Assembly (NCBI GenBank): GCA_018340375.1 | Contig: JAFFJZ010000001.1 | Span: 38,246,001-38,310,000, forward strand | Source of the DNA: Gonatopus flavifemur | Lineage: Eukaryota > Arthropoda > Insecta > Hymenoptera > Dryinidae | Length of the DNA stretch: 64,000 bases | Direction: 5' to 3' | Shown: piece by piece, positions 22,519-33,653 of the stretch | How the letters are laid out: each line of letters starts with the position of its first letter | Numbering within the stretch: the first letter of the stretch is position 1 | Notes under the pieces: generated by a model | The model's database searches: none | Told to the model about the DNA's origin: nothing | Seen by the model: only the letters and a program-made list of their open reading frames with translations | Position numbers and translations under genes: made by a program

Positions 22519-23028
22519 GCCCTGGCGAAAATGAAGCGTATACACAAAGCGCGGAGGAAGCGTATACGAAGCGAAAAATGTTTCAATTCCCTCTTCATGA
22601 AACGTGTGATACCCCTTACTGTGAAGTAATAAAATCATACGTTCCATATACGCTCCATAAGCTTTTGATCCCGTTTCACACACTTTCCATGTGAAGTAAT
22701 AGTGAGTTATATTGAACGTATGTGGATCATACCTATTCTGATTTCAAATAATATCTTTGTGCGATCGATCCCAACGACGATCAATGGCTAAGTGGATAAG
22801 ACCCTCAGCTACCATTGTGAGTCCCCAGTTCGATCCTCGCTATGGGGTTCAATTTTTTAAATTACATTTATTAAATTTTATACGCCTCTTTTGTTTCAAC
22901 TTCCGCTTCGCATACTCTTTGTATCCTCTGCATTCAAGCTCTGTATACTTTTCATTAGCGTTTTTGTTACCCTCCAGCATACGCTTCGTTTGCTCTTCTT
23001 TCCCGCTCCCATTTTCACCAGGGGGGTA
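22519..23028. mobile_element. Element with CCCTGGYGAAAATG ends and a central tRNA-like module
   Basis: The left end GGCCCTGGCGAAAATG and the reverse complement of the right end, CCCCCCTGGTGAAAATG, share CCCTGGYGAAAATG. Both arms repeat GAAGCGTATAC / GAAGCGTATGC words. The centre contains the tRNA-like segment annotated separately, followed by an AT-rich tail. No long frame exists. It could be a MITE that captured a tRNA-derived SINE, or a composite non-autonomous element with an internal Pol III promoter. Confidence 0.78.
22776..22848 (+). ncRNA. tRNA-like sequence with A and B boxes (SINE head or tRNA relic)
   Basis: TGGCTAAGTGG (22785-22795) fits a Pol III A box, and AGTTCGATCCT (22827-22837) fits a B box. 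Their spacing is tRNA-like. The block CTCAGCTACCATTGTGAG between them can form an anticodon-like stem with a 7-base CTACCAT loop that has U33. The acceptor and T stems do not pair properly and no CCA-proximal stem is visible. It is therefore not a functional tRNA gene but a tRNA-derived piece, probably transcribable by Pol III. Confidence 0.6.
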
Positions 23029-23081
23029 TTGTTGGAAATATCAAATGGGAACTCATCTCTTCGAAAATTGATTCCAAATTC

Positions 23082-23324
23082 ACACTGAAAATAAAATTCT
23101 GGAACAGTTAACGTTCGGACATCAATGACTGATGTATGTTGAAAATAGAATTTTAAGATCTGCTATGACTCACCGGTACATCACTAATCAATGAGTTGCG
23201 AATCAACAATTGATGCTAATGAAATGAGGCAGTAATGTTTCCATGTTTACCAATTTCATTTTTTTCACGTACATCAACTGTTGATGTCCAAACGTTAACC
23301 GTTCCAGAATTTTATTCCCAGTGT
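23082..23324. mobile_element. MITE with ~44-bp terminal inverted repeats
   Basis: Both ends read ACACTG, then (A/G)-rich bases, AATAAAATTCTGGAAC, GTTAACGTT and GGACATCAA, with only a few differences over about 44 bases. The core of about 155 bases has no frame. It lies 53 bases from the preceding element, so insertions are clustered here. Confidence 0.93.
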
Positions 23325-25926
23325 ACGTATATAGCTCAGAGTCAATCATCATATAATGACATATGATCACGAGATGTACGAGATTGAAGAACCAGAATTC
23401 AATTTTTCATATGATATCTATTATTACATCTCCAATGGGTAGTTGTATAAATTTCTATGAAATATTGTATTTTCAGATAGACAGCGTACTTTGGAATGGA
23501 TTAGAATTAATTTTTCCATAATAAATGGAGCTGTTTAAAATGAGAATTTGTTCAGATTTAACGTTGACTAAATTGGGACATGTATGGAAGAACGAATATA
23601 AAAATGAAAGTCAGGTGTATTGGAGTTTGAATAATTGTATATGCTCTTTCTGTACTGAACTTCCTCTCAAACGCACTCATTGAACTGTGTTACAGTTGTC
23701 TCACAAGTTGCTTTGACATCCTTCCTCTGCGGTTCAACTCGATTTGACAGAAAACATGTGTCGAAAGATGGAAACGGAATCATTCCTCAGAACGATCTTC
23801 TCCAAAATCTATTCACAAAATAAGTGATATGCGAAGAACAGAAATCCACTGTGATGGCCAAATCTGATTCTACTGTTAACGTTTCGCTGAAACAACAGAT
23901 TTTTTGGCTTCAAAACAATCTATGGATTAGCATTACAATTTTATTAGCCATAATGACGGATTTTTAGTCTTCACCGCAAAACAAAAAACACTGCTACTGC
24001 AGCAAAAGTTTTGAATTCAATAATTTCTCTGAAGCCATATGTTGTTGAAATTGTTGATGTTGTTGTCTCCAATTCTCTCTAGTCACAAATATTGGGTGAA
24101 TATATAATTCAGGAAGAGTGGGGATGTGTGTTGGACGAGTCGCTAGCAAAAATTCGGCAAACGTGGGTGCGTGAAACAGAAAAGTGAATGCTAGCGCCAT
24201 TCGTCGAATCGAGCGCAACTTTCCTCACAACACGTTCGTGCTTGCCTAGTTCTGAAAGTTTTCAAAAGACGGCGTGGATACTTGCGCCGGTGCGTGGAAA
24301 TACAAATAACTTCCGCACGATATAGGTATCAGGAGGAGTCTGGCCACTGTCTTACACTCCTTATGGCAAATAAAGGCTTGAGCGGTGGGTGGACTCCTTA
24401 CGCGGGATTGACGTTTTTTCGGCACATCGATAGGCGAACCTTGATAGTGAATACTCAGTCGTTCTCATGTCGCATGTGGAAGACAGATGTAACCATACAC
24501 GGAGAAAAATGCAGCTTAAAACTGAAGTCGATTGTAAGAGAATCTAAGAACATTTCGTGGTCTTCCCATTAACCATAAAACGGTTCGAATGCTAAAATAT
24601 GAATTTTCAAAAAGTAAAGCATATAGAATTTCATTATCCATATACTTCACAGAGCGTGGACTGGGCGAACTGCTCCATCCTGTGAGTGTCGCTTATGGAA
24701 GGAGGTCAAGAATAGACGAACCTTCTTTGGAAATAAAAGCTGGTCATGGACAGGGGTGGTCGAGAGTGAGTGAACCTTTTCGCACCAAGTAGAGAATAAA
24801 AATAACGATTGGAAACTGTGCCTTCATTTTATTGGCTATGCAAAATAGTATGATAGTCTGAACCAATTGCAGCCGGTCGTCGAAATTCATGTAGTACTTA
24901 GACTGCAACCAATTAACGGTCATCTTGAGATTTATCACGCTATTGAAAAGATCGGTCGTACCCTAATGACCTTTGAGATACGAATACATCAGTCCATTGA
25001 ATCCGAGACTTTCCTCTAGAGGGAAAGTGTAAATTAATTTTAATCTAGAGTATTATAGTTTGCTTTGCCGGCAAGAATATAATTTATAACTATTCTTCTC
25101 TTGAAGAAAACAATTGGTTCCTCTCCTTCTCTGGGAAGAGGGAACCACTCATTAAGAAACTCAGTTCATCACTTGGTGGGAATCAAAATTTCTTGTTTAT
25201 TGGTTACGCAATGGACATGGCGTTGAGCATTGGCATCAGATGTAAAAAGCTTTGCGGATAACATACCTTTTCTGATCAACCTGTGTTCATGTTGATTTGA
25301 TTTTATGAATTTATGAAATAATAAGAGCTATATTCAACACATTGGGCAACGGTTAATTGATCCCCCCTGAAATCCGTCACCCTGCAATCGGTGAGCAGGA
25401 GGCATCACAGCGGCTAATTAAGGGAGTAATTAGAATCAATCCAATTTGATACCGCTTCCACAGATTCCAACGTCATACTGCATTGCACTATTCTTTTATT
25501 GAAGTATAAGTTTGCTTCAATAAGCAATTCAAACCTCAACTACATAATACTCGATAACGATATAGGATAATTCAGATTGCGAAACCTCAATCAATTCTCA
25601 TCGTGTTGGAGTTACCGCACTGTACATCAATGTATTCAATTTAAGGATTCATTATATGGACTTCATTACATGGGAATTGAATTGCACTCATCTTTGTATT
25701 TTGAAATGTCCCATTTTCAGAATGATTTGAGGTATTCTCAAAATGACTGACTCCAATGAAAATGAAAATTGTTGGATTAATAATATTGCGGATTATTAGA
25801 TTGAGTTTCGGAGCCCAGAACAATATATGAATTCTCATCTCTTCGGTATTTTAAGGCTGACTTTTCGTTCAATGTTGTTAACTTGATGATGTTATGAATT
25901 AATGTAAGGGTGGCATATTGAAAGCA
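23325..25926. other. Mostly non-coding; CpG-containing patch at 24180-24310
   Basis: No gene was recognised. The patch around 24180-24310 is richer in GC and CpG than its surroundings (GCTAGCGCC, CGTCGAATCGAGCGC, TTGCGCCGGTGCG) and continues as a mildly GC-elevated block to about 24790. Two adjacent plus-strand frames (24282-24572 and 24589-24792) cover it without known motifs. ACACGGAGAAAAATG at 24500 matches the CACGGA element terminus but has no partner. The rest is featureless. Confidence 0.4.
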
Positions 25927-26088
25927 TAACCCAGTAGAATAGTTCAGTCATTCACGAGTTTGTGACGCTTGCACTAGCAAAAAATTAGACAACTCGCCAA
26001 ATACTTACGGGGCACTTACCAGCCTTTAGTTTTCCGTTAGTGCAAGCTTCAAAAACTCGTGAATGTCCAGACCATTCCTACTAGGGTA
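25927..26088. mobile_element. Hairpin MITE, ~160 bp, TAACCCAGTAGAAT ends
   Basis: The left arm (TAACCCAGTAGAAT...CATTCACGAG) pairs with the right arm (reverse complement TACCCTAGTAGGAAT...CATTCACGAG). Pairing continues through AGCTTGCACTA-type blocks to form a stem of about 65 bases. It is non-coding. Confidence 0.88.
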
Positions 26089-29000
26089 GTGAAATGAAAT
26101 GATTGAAGGAAAGGACGGTTTCTATTATTCTCTCCTCCACGAAAGGTAGCAAAATCTATCCAAAGTTCAGCTAGCAGAGATACGCAATTCTATTCACGAT
26201 CATTGCCATTCCAAATGATGGATTTAGATAGAAAGAATAAATATAGAACAATATATCTTCTCAATTTCACCAATGTTTTCTAGTTATAATCACATTCTAT
26301 GCATTTTATTAAATTAAAAATATGATTATTATGCCACTGTTAACAAACATTAGTGAATTTCACACACAAAATTTGGAAGCAACTGACACATAATCTGTGT
26401 ATTGAATTCACTACAAGCTTCATGAAATTCGAACCAATTTTTGTATGAAAACCATTTCAAGATAATATTGTGCTTGATTTTCAATGAAAGTGCAGGTGAT
26501 TTGACACAAAAATATGTATGTCAATTGCTTTCAAACTTTTGCATTAAAATTGATACAAATATTCTCAACAATTTGAGGATTTCGAATATTCACTGACGGC
26601 TGTACAAATACAATGCATTATCACTCACAATATCTTCTTCAACCTTCAACCGTTTCTCTTTCGTAGATTCGTACCTTGAGTACCTCAAATGCTCTTCTGA
26701 AAGTATTGACTTTGGTGAAATTAATTTATCATTCTTCGTCAAACACGCGAAGATTTCATAAGAAAGTTGATTCCTTTCATAAAGTATTCATCGTTCCAGG
26801 GAAATTCATTCGCAGAGTGACGGGTATCCGTGTCTTCATGTAGGAAATGCTATTACTGCACTCCGGTAACCATATTATGTTCTTTCAAAAAGAGCTCAGA
26901 GACTTGTTGAAGCATTCAATGTCCCGCGGTTATTCAACGCATCTTTGAACCTTAAGAAATTTTGATGACCGAATATTTTATGCTCTTATTGTCCTGGGAA
27001 ATTCATCCGTCTGAGAATGTATCTTTACAATCCGTTATTCATAGTTATGAACTGTTTGTCGTTACGAAACTCGAATCAATTCAGTAATGGATTTATTGAT
27101 TCTATAATCCAGGTTTACTAGTAGTAATTTTCGATTCGAAAATACAGCTCTTATGATACAAAAACTAGTTGTATTTATAGGAAAAAAAAAACAAATTTCC
27201 CTCCTTGATGGTGTAAAAATCGTGGAGTATTTTGTTACTATCCGCCGTTGCCTTATTCCTTAATTGTGTGTTGAGAACATTAGAACTTGAAGAACATTGT
27301 TTCAAATGGTATTCGTACATTTCACACTCCTTTCTTAGCACACTTTTTTTCGGTAGAATTCATATTGAATTAGTCTTTCAGTAAATATATTAATAAAATT
27401 GTATCAGAATCAAATGAGTTCAATTTGAAGAAAGAACAGTTTTTCTTCACGTACTAATTTTTCTCATCTTGCGCCATAGGTAGGGTAAGATGAAAAACTT
27501 GCCCCAGTTGGTATATTTTTCATATGAAAAACGCAGTCTTTTTCGGAGCTGGCACAAGCTCTATGTCCAAAGATTGCATATTTGGCCAGCCTTATTCAAG
27601 CTTTGCAAAATCTTTCTCATTTTGCTTCGTTTCTGTGCTCTGAATGCTTGTGTTTTTGGGTTGGTTAATTCATTCTCGGCTCTATTCTGTTTGATCCAGT
27701 GTTCCTTGCTTTAATCATACTGTATCTTATCTCGCCCCAGCAGAGTTTCCGATTGAAATTGATCTTGCGATCTACCTTCGAATAGTTCTCAATGAAAACC
27801 TTCAACATTAGGAATGATAATTGTAATACTTCACATGTTCAACCTATTTTACAAAGAAATCTGGAACCTCCACAAACTGGCATCATGACAAAGTTTACCT
27901 GAACTTAGATCATTAGAGTCGAATTTCTTTGACATGCTATAATTTGTAACAGACGCATTCCGGACAACTGTTAATTTGTCTCCAAAGCCTTTTTTTCTGT
28001 TGCCAACACTATCTTACACTGTGGGTTGATCTCGCTCCCGCTTCCCCATATTTGCTAATTCCCTTTCCCATTGTTCTTATTGCGAATTTTCTCTTCACCA
28101 AGAGGAAATAAATAGGAATTTAGATTATTGTAACATCATTAAGTCATGTTTATTCATCGATTATTCCAGTCAAAATCTTGATTACTTAATATGCTAGTCG
28201 ATATCAATGCGAATCCCTCCTCCTGTGACTGTTACTTCCTCATTTTCAATTTGCTTTGGGTGCTCGTAAAGTATGATCCACGAGGGTCACCATCGTTCGT
28301 AACTACAGTCACGTACAACCGAAGAAGGGTGTGCGTTCGACGATTATTATATCAATTGGAGAGAACAAGTTGTGTTTACTTCGTTGTTCCCGCGGATGAA
28401 AATTTGAGTCCCTTTTAAATATTCCCAAAAGGTTGTGAGACTGAAAAGTTTTTTTTTTTAATCGGATTTATGACATTTCATGACCAATAAAGTATTCATT
28501 AAGTGGGATGAAATGTTTCAAAGTCTTTATTAAAAGGGTAATGAGTTTGATAAATGAACCCTCGACGAATAATATTTTCCTTTCAAATGAATTTTCGAGA
28601 CGAAGGGTAGATTCTGAGAGGAAGAAAAAGGAGGGAAAGGTAGAAAGTATTCGATTGAAGAACGTGCAAACGAGCACATACTATCCTTGGACTTCCCCCG
28701 TTCCTATTTCCTCATCTTAACCTGCTTTTCCTTTCCCCATCACGATCTTTCGCTACCTTCCTTCCGTATTCCCACCACTTTTGCTTCATTCTTCGGAATG
28801 TCCCCTCGTCAAGCTTGAATGGTCCATTCGAACCTAACTGTTTCGCAAGTTCCACTTACAAGCTGCATTTGACGACTGAGATGCTCTTATTTTCCTTGGT
28901 TTCTCGGTCCTTCCTTGGTGGCTTGGTTCAAAAAGAGGTAACATTGTCGACTACCATGACGTTAGTGGAGTCTCGACGTCAAGAGACCGAAGCTCTTCTA

Positions 29001-30175
29001 CTACATATTCCCAGCTCGCATAACTCTACCTGCAGTTTCTATCATGCTCGAGTGAATATCATCGTAACTCGTAGAATCCTCGCTATGATGGATCGTGAGA
29101 AAATGTGTATGTCGTCGGGAACAATGAAAAAGTAACCTTTCCTGTTACCTACGCTGAAACAACAGAAAAAGTTGAGATGAAGAAGAATAGTTTATTGCTT
29201 TGAATGAATTCCAAAGATATTTTGAGGAGAATGAGTTGGAATGATATTTATTTGGAATGTATCATTGAATGGGAGATTCAAATAAGAAGTGTGATTTGTA
29301 TGATTTGATATTCCGATTCAATAACCTTCGATATTAGAATATGGTTATATTTTTGTGAGTGTTGGGAACAGAATTCTGATTTTTCATCTCAAGTTGTTCT
29401 CATTTTGGAAGCAGTACGACGAGAACTGTCCAGTGATAACATCGTAATATTAACTTTAAAGTGCATGAACGCTACGCAATATATAATGTATTATGGGATA
29501 TAATGAGAATCTAATGTGAACAAATAATTAAAAGCTGCTCAGACATCTCACTGAGAGGTATATTAAGTTTTTCCAGTAGCACCTGTTCCTGAATTTCTGA
29601 TTTTATCTTCCAACGCTTTCTCTATTCCCTAGCACACTTTCTTTGCATTATTCTCTTCTCCTGCTCCCCGATTCTTTTGTCTTCTTCATTTCGATTCCCT
29701 TCTTGGATGATTTCAATACTCCTCAGTCTAATATCCAAGGCATAATTTTATTTCTTCCATCGCAAACATAAATAAATCATCTATATGAAGTTGAATACAT
29801 TATATCAGTGCATTTGAATGGTGGATTTGTTCTCTTTGATGATCACAGCATCCATAGCAGGAGAGAAATACCCTAATAAAGTAGGGATAAAGTGTGATCC
29901 ATGGTAAAGTATCCTTCGGAAAATTCAGGGGAATCATATCAAACGAGCTACATCAATTAGGGATTTTAATATCCTTTCATCCTCAATTTCGCGTGAATAC
30001 CCAGATTGAGAGGGACAGACCTTTCACAAACTAGAAATGTGTCAAATCCACAACAAAAGCCATGTGGTTCTTTCAGTAATAGTTATTATGTTGATGTGGA
30101 ACGGTGGATATGGGATAAATACTCTTTCAACTTGAATTTCAATGAAACATGTTGGACTCAATGGATTTTTACGCG
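26089..30175. other. Longest element-poor stretch; no gene recognised
   Basis: In about 4.1 kb I found no paired inverted repeats and no convincing exon. Two similar words, CCAGGGAAATTCATTCG (about 26798) and CCTGGGAAATTCATCCG (about 26994), form a weak direct repeat. A block at about 28690-29135 is GC-elevated and open for 106 codons on the plus strand, without a recognisable domain. It could be an exon, UTR or conserved non-coding element, but nothing in the sequence decides. Confidence 0.4.
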
Positions 30176-31250
30176 TACACGGAAAAAAAGGACTTAGGCA
30201 TATGAGCTATTTTTGCGTAGTTGTATGAGAGATAGTTGTGATAATAAATCAAATATCTGTCTGAAATAGTTCGTGAGTTCTCACAACTATTTCTAATATT
30301 TGTCAGAAGTGAATTATATAGTTGTGAAAAAGTAGCTGATCGAATAAGAGAAATAGCTACCTGATCTACCTTACTTTGAGATAGTTCGTGGAGCTACTTC
30401 TCATTGCTCCCATCGTTACGCACGTAGTTCCTGCAGCAATGTGAATTTTGTTGAAAACAATCGAAACGCGGTGAACTCTCGCGTTATTTATTGAGGTTAC
30501 CTGTCGTGGTTACCGTGTATATATTTCATTTTATAATATTTTCAATACATATTCGTGTCAAATTACTAATTTTCAAAAACCTCGTATGTCCAATTTTATT
30601 TTCGGAATTAAATGACTGATCATTTGTAGAATGATAACTCCTCTTCATGTATACTCTGAGTATATGAAAATACACAATCAAAACGATCAAAAACATATCC
30701 AAGGCTTTTTTTACGATATACTCAGCGTTGTCGGTTTAGCTGCGATCATTAAGGCATAGGTTAGGTAGATTTAGGTATAGCGTATAGGTAGGTTATGACA
30801 GGGGTTCGAAACCCGAGGTAAGTTAACATTTGAACTTGAATGTTTCAACCACCTCCTCCCAAATCTATATGCATTGAACAAATATCACAATCGAAAATAA
30901 ATTTTTTTTTCGAAATTTAAAATTAAATATTGCAAAGAGTCGACGAGCACGTGCAGAAATAATAGAAGATCCTAACCTTAAACATCAAAACCGGCGCTGA
31001 AAATTGCTCTTCTCAATTAATAAAATAGTTCATCTGCCTACATACATCGTCATACTTGATATTTTATGTAGATCCTGCATCTTAGAAAAGTAGTTGTAAC
31101 AACTACTCTAGTTGATATCCCGACAATCTGGGGTATATCTAACAAAAGTACTTGCCACAGCTACTTTCGTAGTTGGTCGAAAATCGTCTACGTAAAGTAG
31201 TTGGAACAGCTAATTATTAGTTGGGAGAACTATCTTTTTTTCTCCGTGTA
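30176..31250. mobile_element. Large foldback element with TACACGGARAAAAA ends, 1075 bp
   Basis: The left end TACACGGAAAAAAAGGA matches the reverse complement of the right end, TACACGGAGAAAAAAAGAT. Inside both arms run arrays of AGTTGT / ACAACT-type words (for example GTAGTTGTAACAACTACT near 31090 and TAGTTGTGAGA-like words near 30280). The middle carries a tRNA-like B box (listed separately). No transposase frame is visible. Its ends match those of the elements at 8167, 11206, 13541 and 33222. Confidence 0.83.
30733..30816 (+). ncRNA. Degenerate tRNA-like module with a strong B box
   Basis: GGGGTTCGAAACCC (30801-30814) is a textbook Pol III B box with a self-complementary T-arm. Upstream TTTAGCTGCGATCATTAAGG (30735-30754) is a weak A-box candidate at plausible spacing. 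Between them, GGTTAGGTAGATTTAGG and GTATAGCGTATAGGTAGG are short internal repeats. No cloverleaf forms. It is likely a SINE or tRNA relic inside the foldback element. Confidence 0.45.
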
Positions 31251-31289
31251 GATCACGAATTCACATTGAAAAAAATATTGTTCTCATGA

Positions 31290-31600
31290 CGATACTGCTT
31301 AGCTGTGATAGCTGTATCTAGTGTAATATATCGGTATTGCTTCCACAATTAACCAGATCATTCCGGGAGCGATGTAGATTGATGTAGAAGCAATCTATAT
31401 CGCAGCGTTGTCAGAAAAAGTCGCCCAACTCTGATGATTGGCTGCTTCTTGTATAACCAAGCAATCGTGTTTTCAATTTCAGGAGAATTCACTGATGAAC
31501 TAAATTTGGGCGACTTTTTCTAGCAAGCCTGCTATATCGTTCCTAGAAGAATCCAGGATTGCCACCACAGCTATCTGTTCTAAGCATACTCCAGATTGTT
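31290..31600. repeat. Imperfect foldback with AGAAAAAGTCGCCCAA core arms
   Basis: AGAAAAAGTCGCCCAA (31413-31428) pairs perfectly with TTGGGCGACTTTTTCT (31506-31521). Weaker pairing continues outward (TGCTTAGCTGTGATAGCTGT near 31300 against ACAGCTATCTGTTCTAAGCA near 31572, and TATATCG blocks). It is probably a diverged foldback element next to the 30176 unit. Confidence 0.75.
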
Positions 31601-32309
31601 ACCTTAACCACAACTTCTTCCACCCTACTCAGGGAAGAGTGTGGAACTAAGCGATGAATTAAACAAAGCGTTTCGGTCGACATGGCGTAAATACTTCCTC
31701 ACTGATTGCATTACGCACTTTTTAAAATTCAGATTCTCAAGAATACACTTCAAAATGCATTAAAAACAGTAAATGTCATTAAATTAGAAATTCAGAGGGC
31801 GTTTGCTCTATACTCACCCCCAGTTATTTTCCCCATGTGGACCTATAAATTGTCTTGTATTCAAATTCAATTCGATTACATATTCTCAATATTTATGAAC
31901 GTTTAAGAAGGCTTTCACGTAATTCTAATATCATACAGGGTAATTCGACAGAACATCGATGATAAGATATATAACCTAATCATGTGATTATACACTGCGA
32001 TCTTGGCCCAAACAGCTTCTTGGTGCTGTATAAATGCAAACATTGGGGATGTCCCAAGTATCCAGGAACTCCTGCTACCGTCGTGGATGTTTGAAGATAC
32101 ACATTGTTTGTAAACACAAACAAGTAGCTTCTATGAATCCATATTCTTGCTCACTTGCAGTACATGAAGTATCAGTTCAATTAGTGCATATACGTTTGAG
32201 TTGAAAGGAGTACATTGAAAGGAAGATTTCAATTGATCATATGTTTCATGAAAATGTCAAAAAACTGTATACAATGAGATTTATAGTGCTTTGCTGTATT
32301 TAATCTACG
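31601..32309. other. Non-coding stretch with no gene seen
   Basis: A TTGGCCCAAACAG word near 31994 resembles sequence in the third possible repeat copy at 59708-60080, but no end could be set. Nothing else was noted. Confidence 0.4.
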
Positions 32310-32995
32310 CTTCGCCAGGGTATACATAAAATTCTCTTCCCTTCCCTTACCCAGGTAAAAATTTACCATGGGCGTTAGGCTGGCGCAAGGCTCGCCGAGA
32401 TGGGTCGAGCCTAGGTTAACAGGCATGGCACAATTCTGATACGATAACATCATTTGAGCCCCAGCCCAATAGTTTCTACAATCAAGGCCCAATATTCAGG
32501 AAATTCTTGAAATAGCATATACTACCACCGACAAACCATACACAAATTTTTTTGCCACGGATAAGTCAACGCTATCGCAATTTTGCGCCAGTGTTGCGAC
32601 CATCTAATGCCAATGGTCATTCTCATGTTTTATTATAGTTGGAAATGAAATAAAATGGAAACACCCATTATACAATTTTGATATGGAATACATGTTGGGG
32701 AATTCCCAGAAGTTCGATATATAATTTTTCTAATCAGTTTGAATTGTTGGATGCCGTAAATCCGATGATGCTGGTGTTAAGGCAGGCCTGTCCGGAAACA
32801 GATGAAGAATCCTTTCTATCATGGAATCTTCCGAAGGGACTTACATATTCATTGAATGCTTAGTTCGCCACTCGTGAGAAACAGGCAGCACTCTGGTAAG
32901 AGTTATCGCAATTCGCTATTTGAAAAGGAGTTTCGCTCTTGGCCAAGCTTTCGCTTCAGTTGAGCCAAGCTACCATCTATGCTTGCTATGTGTAG
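32310..32995. repeat. Dispersed repeat, copy 2
   Basis: This is homologous to 2310-2990 in the same orientation (see that entry for shared words). Divergence is substantial, so the two copies are old. A GGCTTGGCCCAGCTACATTCTATG block right of the MITE at 33222 may be the continuation of this repeat. Confidence 0.8.
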
Positions 32996-33221
32996 CATGA
33001 GAATCTACTACCATCCAGAGTTGCTTAATGCTTGGGTCAGTGTCTCGCCATGCACTACGGACCCTCGGGCGGAATCATTTCTTTCCCTTCAGGCAATGTT
33101 GGTTGAAGGATGGGTCAACCATGGCGCAGCCTATGATCAATGATGGACCAACGGAGTTGATTCATTCACTGCCCATATTGTCACAATATTTAGACCATTA
33201 TCAGCCACCCTTGCCTCCACA

Positions 33222-33416
33222 TACCCGGAAAAAAATATTGTCATTATTAAGAGAGATTATAAACACACTGCATGTTGTTCAACACAACAATACCTGCGGG
33301 TATCAAAACAAAAGAACATATCGTCTCTATGGGGCCTTCCGATTCGTTGTATCAACGATATAGTTTCAACGATATTTTGAACGTTGAATATGATGACAAT
33401 ATTTTTTTTCCGTGTA
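33222..33416. mobile_element. MITE with TACNCGGAAAAAAATATTGTCAT ends, 195 bp
   Basis: The left end TACCCGGAAAAAAATATTG and the right end in reverse complement, TACACGGAAAAAAAATATTG, are followed by GTCAT on both sides. Pairing also occurs inside (AACGATA words). It sits in or beside the right part of repeat copy 2, consistent with nested insertion. The ends place it in the CACGGA terminus group. Confidence 0.85.
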
Positions 33417-33612
33417 GATTGCCCAGGCTTGGCCCAGCTACATTCTATGTTCAGCATTGGCGAAGTCTGCAAATTTTTATATGCGTATGCTTATATTGAA
33501 GGGAATTTTAGAAGGTGAATGTAAATGTTGCTTATTTGGTTATACTACAAATTCGTAACATCGAACTCTGATTCACAGAAGAAACATTCCCTGGGACAGC
33601 AACATGTGATTC

Positions 33613-33653
33613 CACTGTCTCAGGTAAGTGACAAGTTTACCTGAGAGAGTGGA
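33613..33653. repeat. Perfect-stem hairpin containing CAG|GTAAGT
   Basis: CCACTGTCTCAGGTAA pairs with TTACCTGAGAGAGTGG (one mismatch) around a 9-base loop. The left arm contains CAGGTAAGT, an abutting 3'/5' splice-site consensus at 33623/33624 on the plus strand, but the upstream pyrimidine tract is short. I treat it primarily as a hairpin. Confidence 0.8.

Noticed and set aside
24499..24515. ACACGGAGAAAAATG as the left end of another CACGGA element
   Set aside because: No matching right end was found within the next several kilobases.
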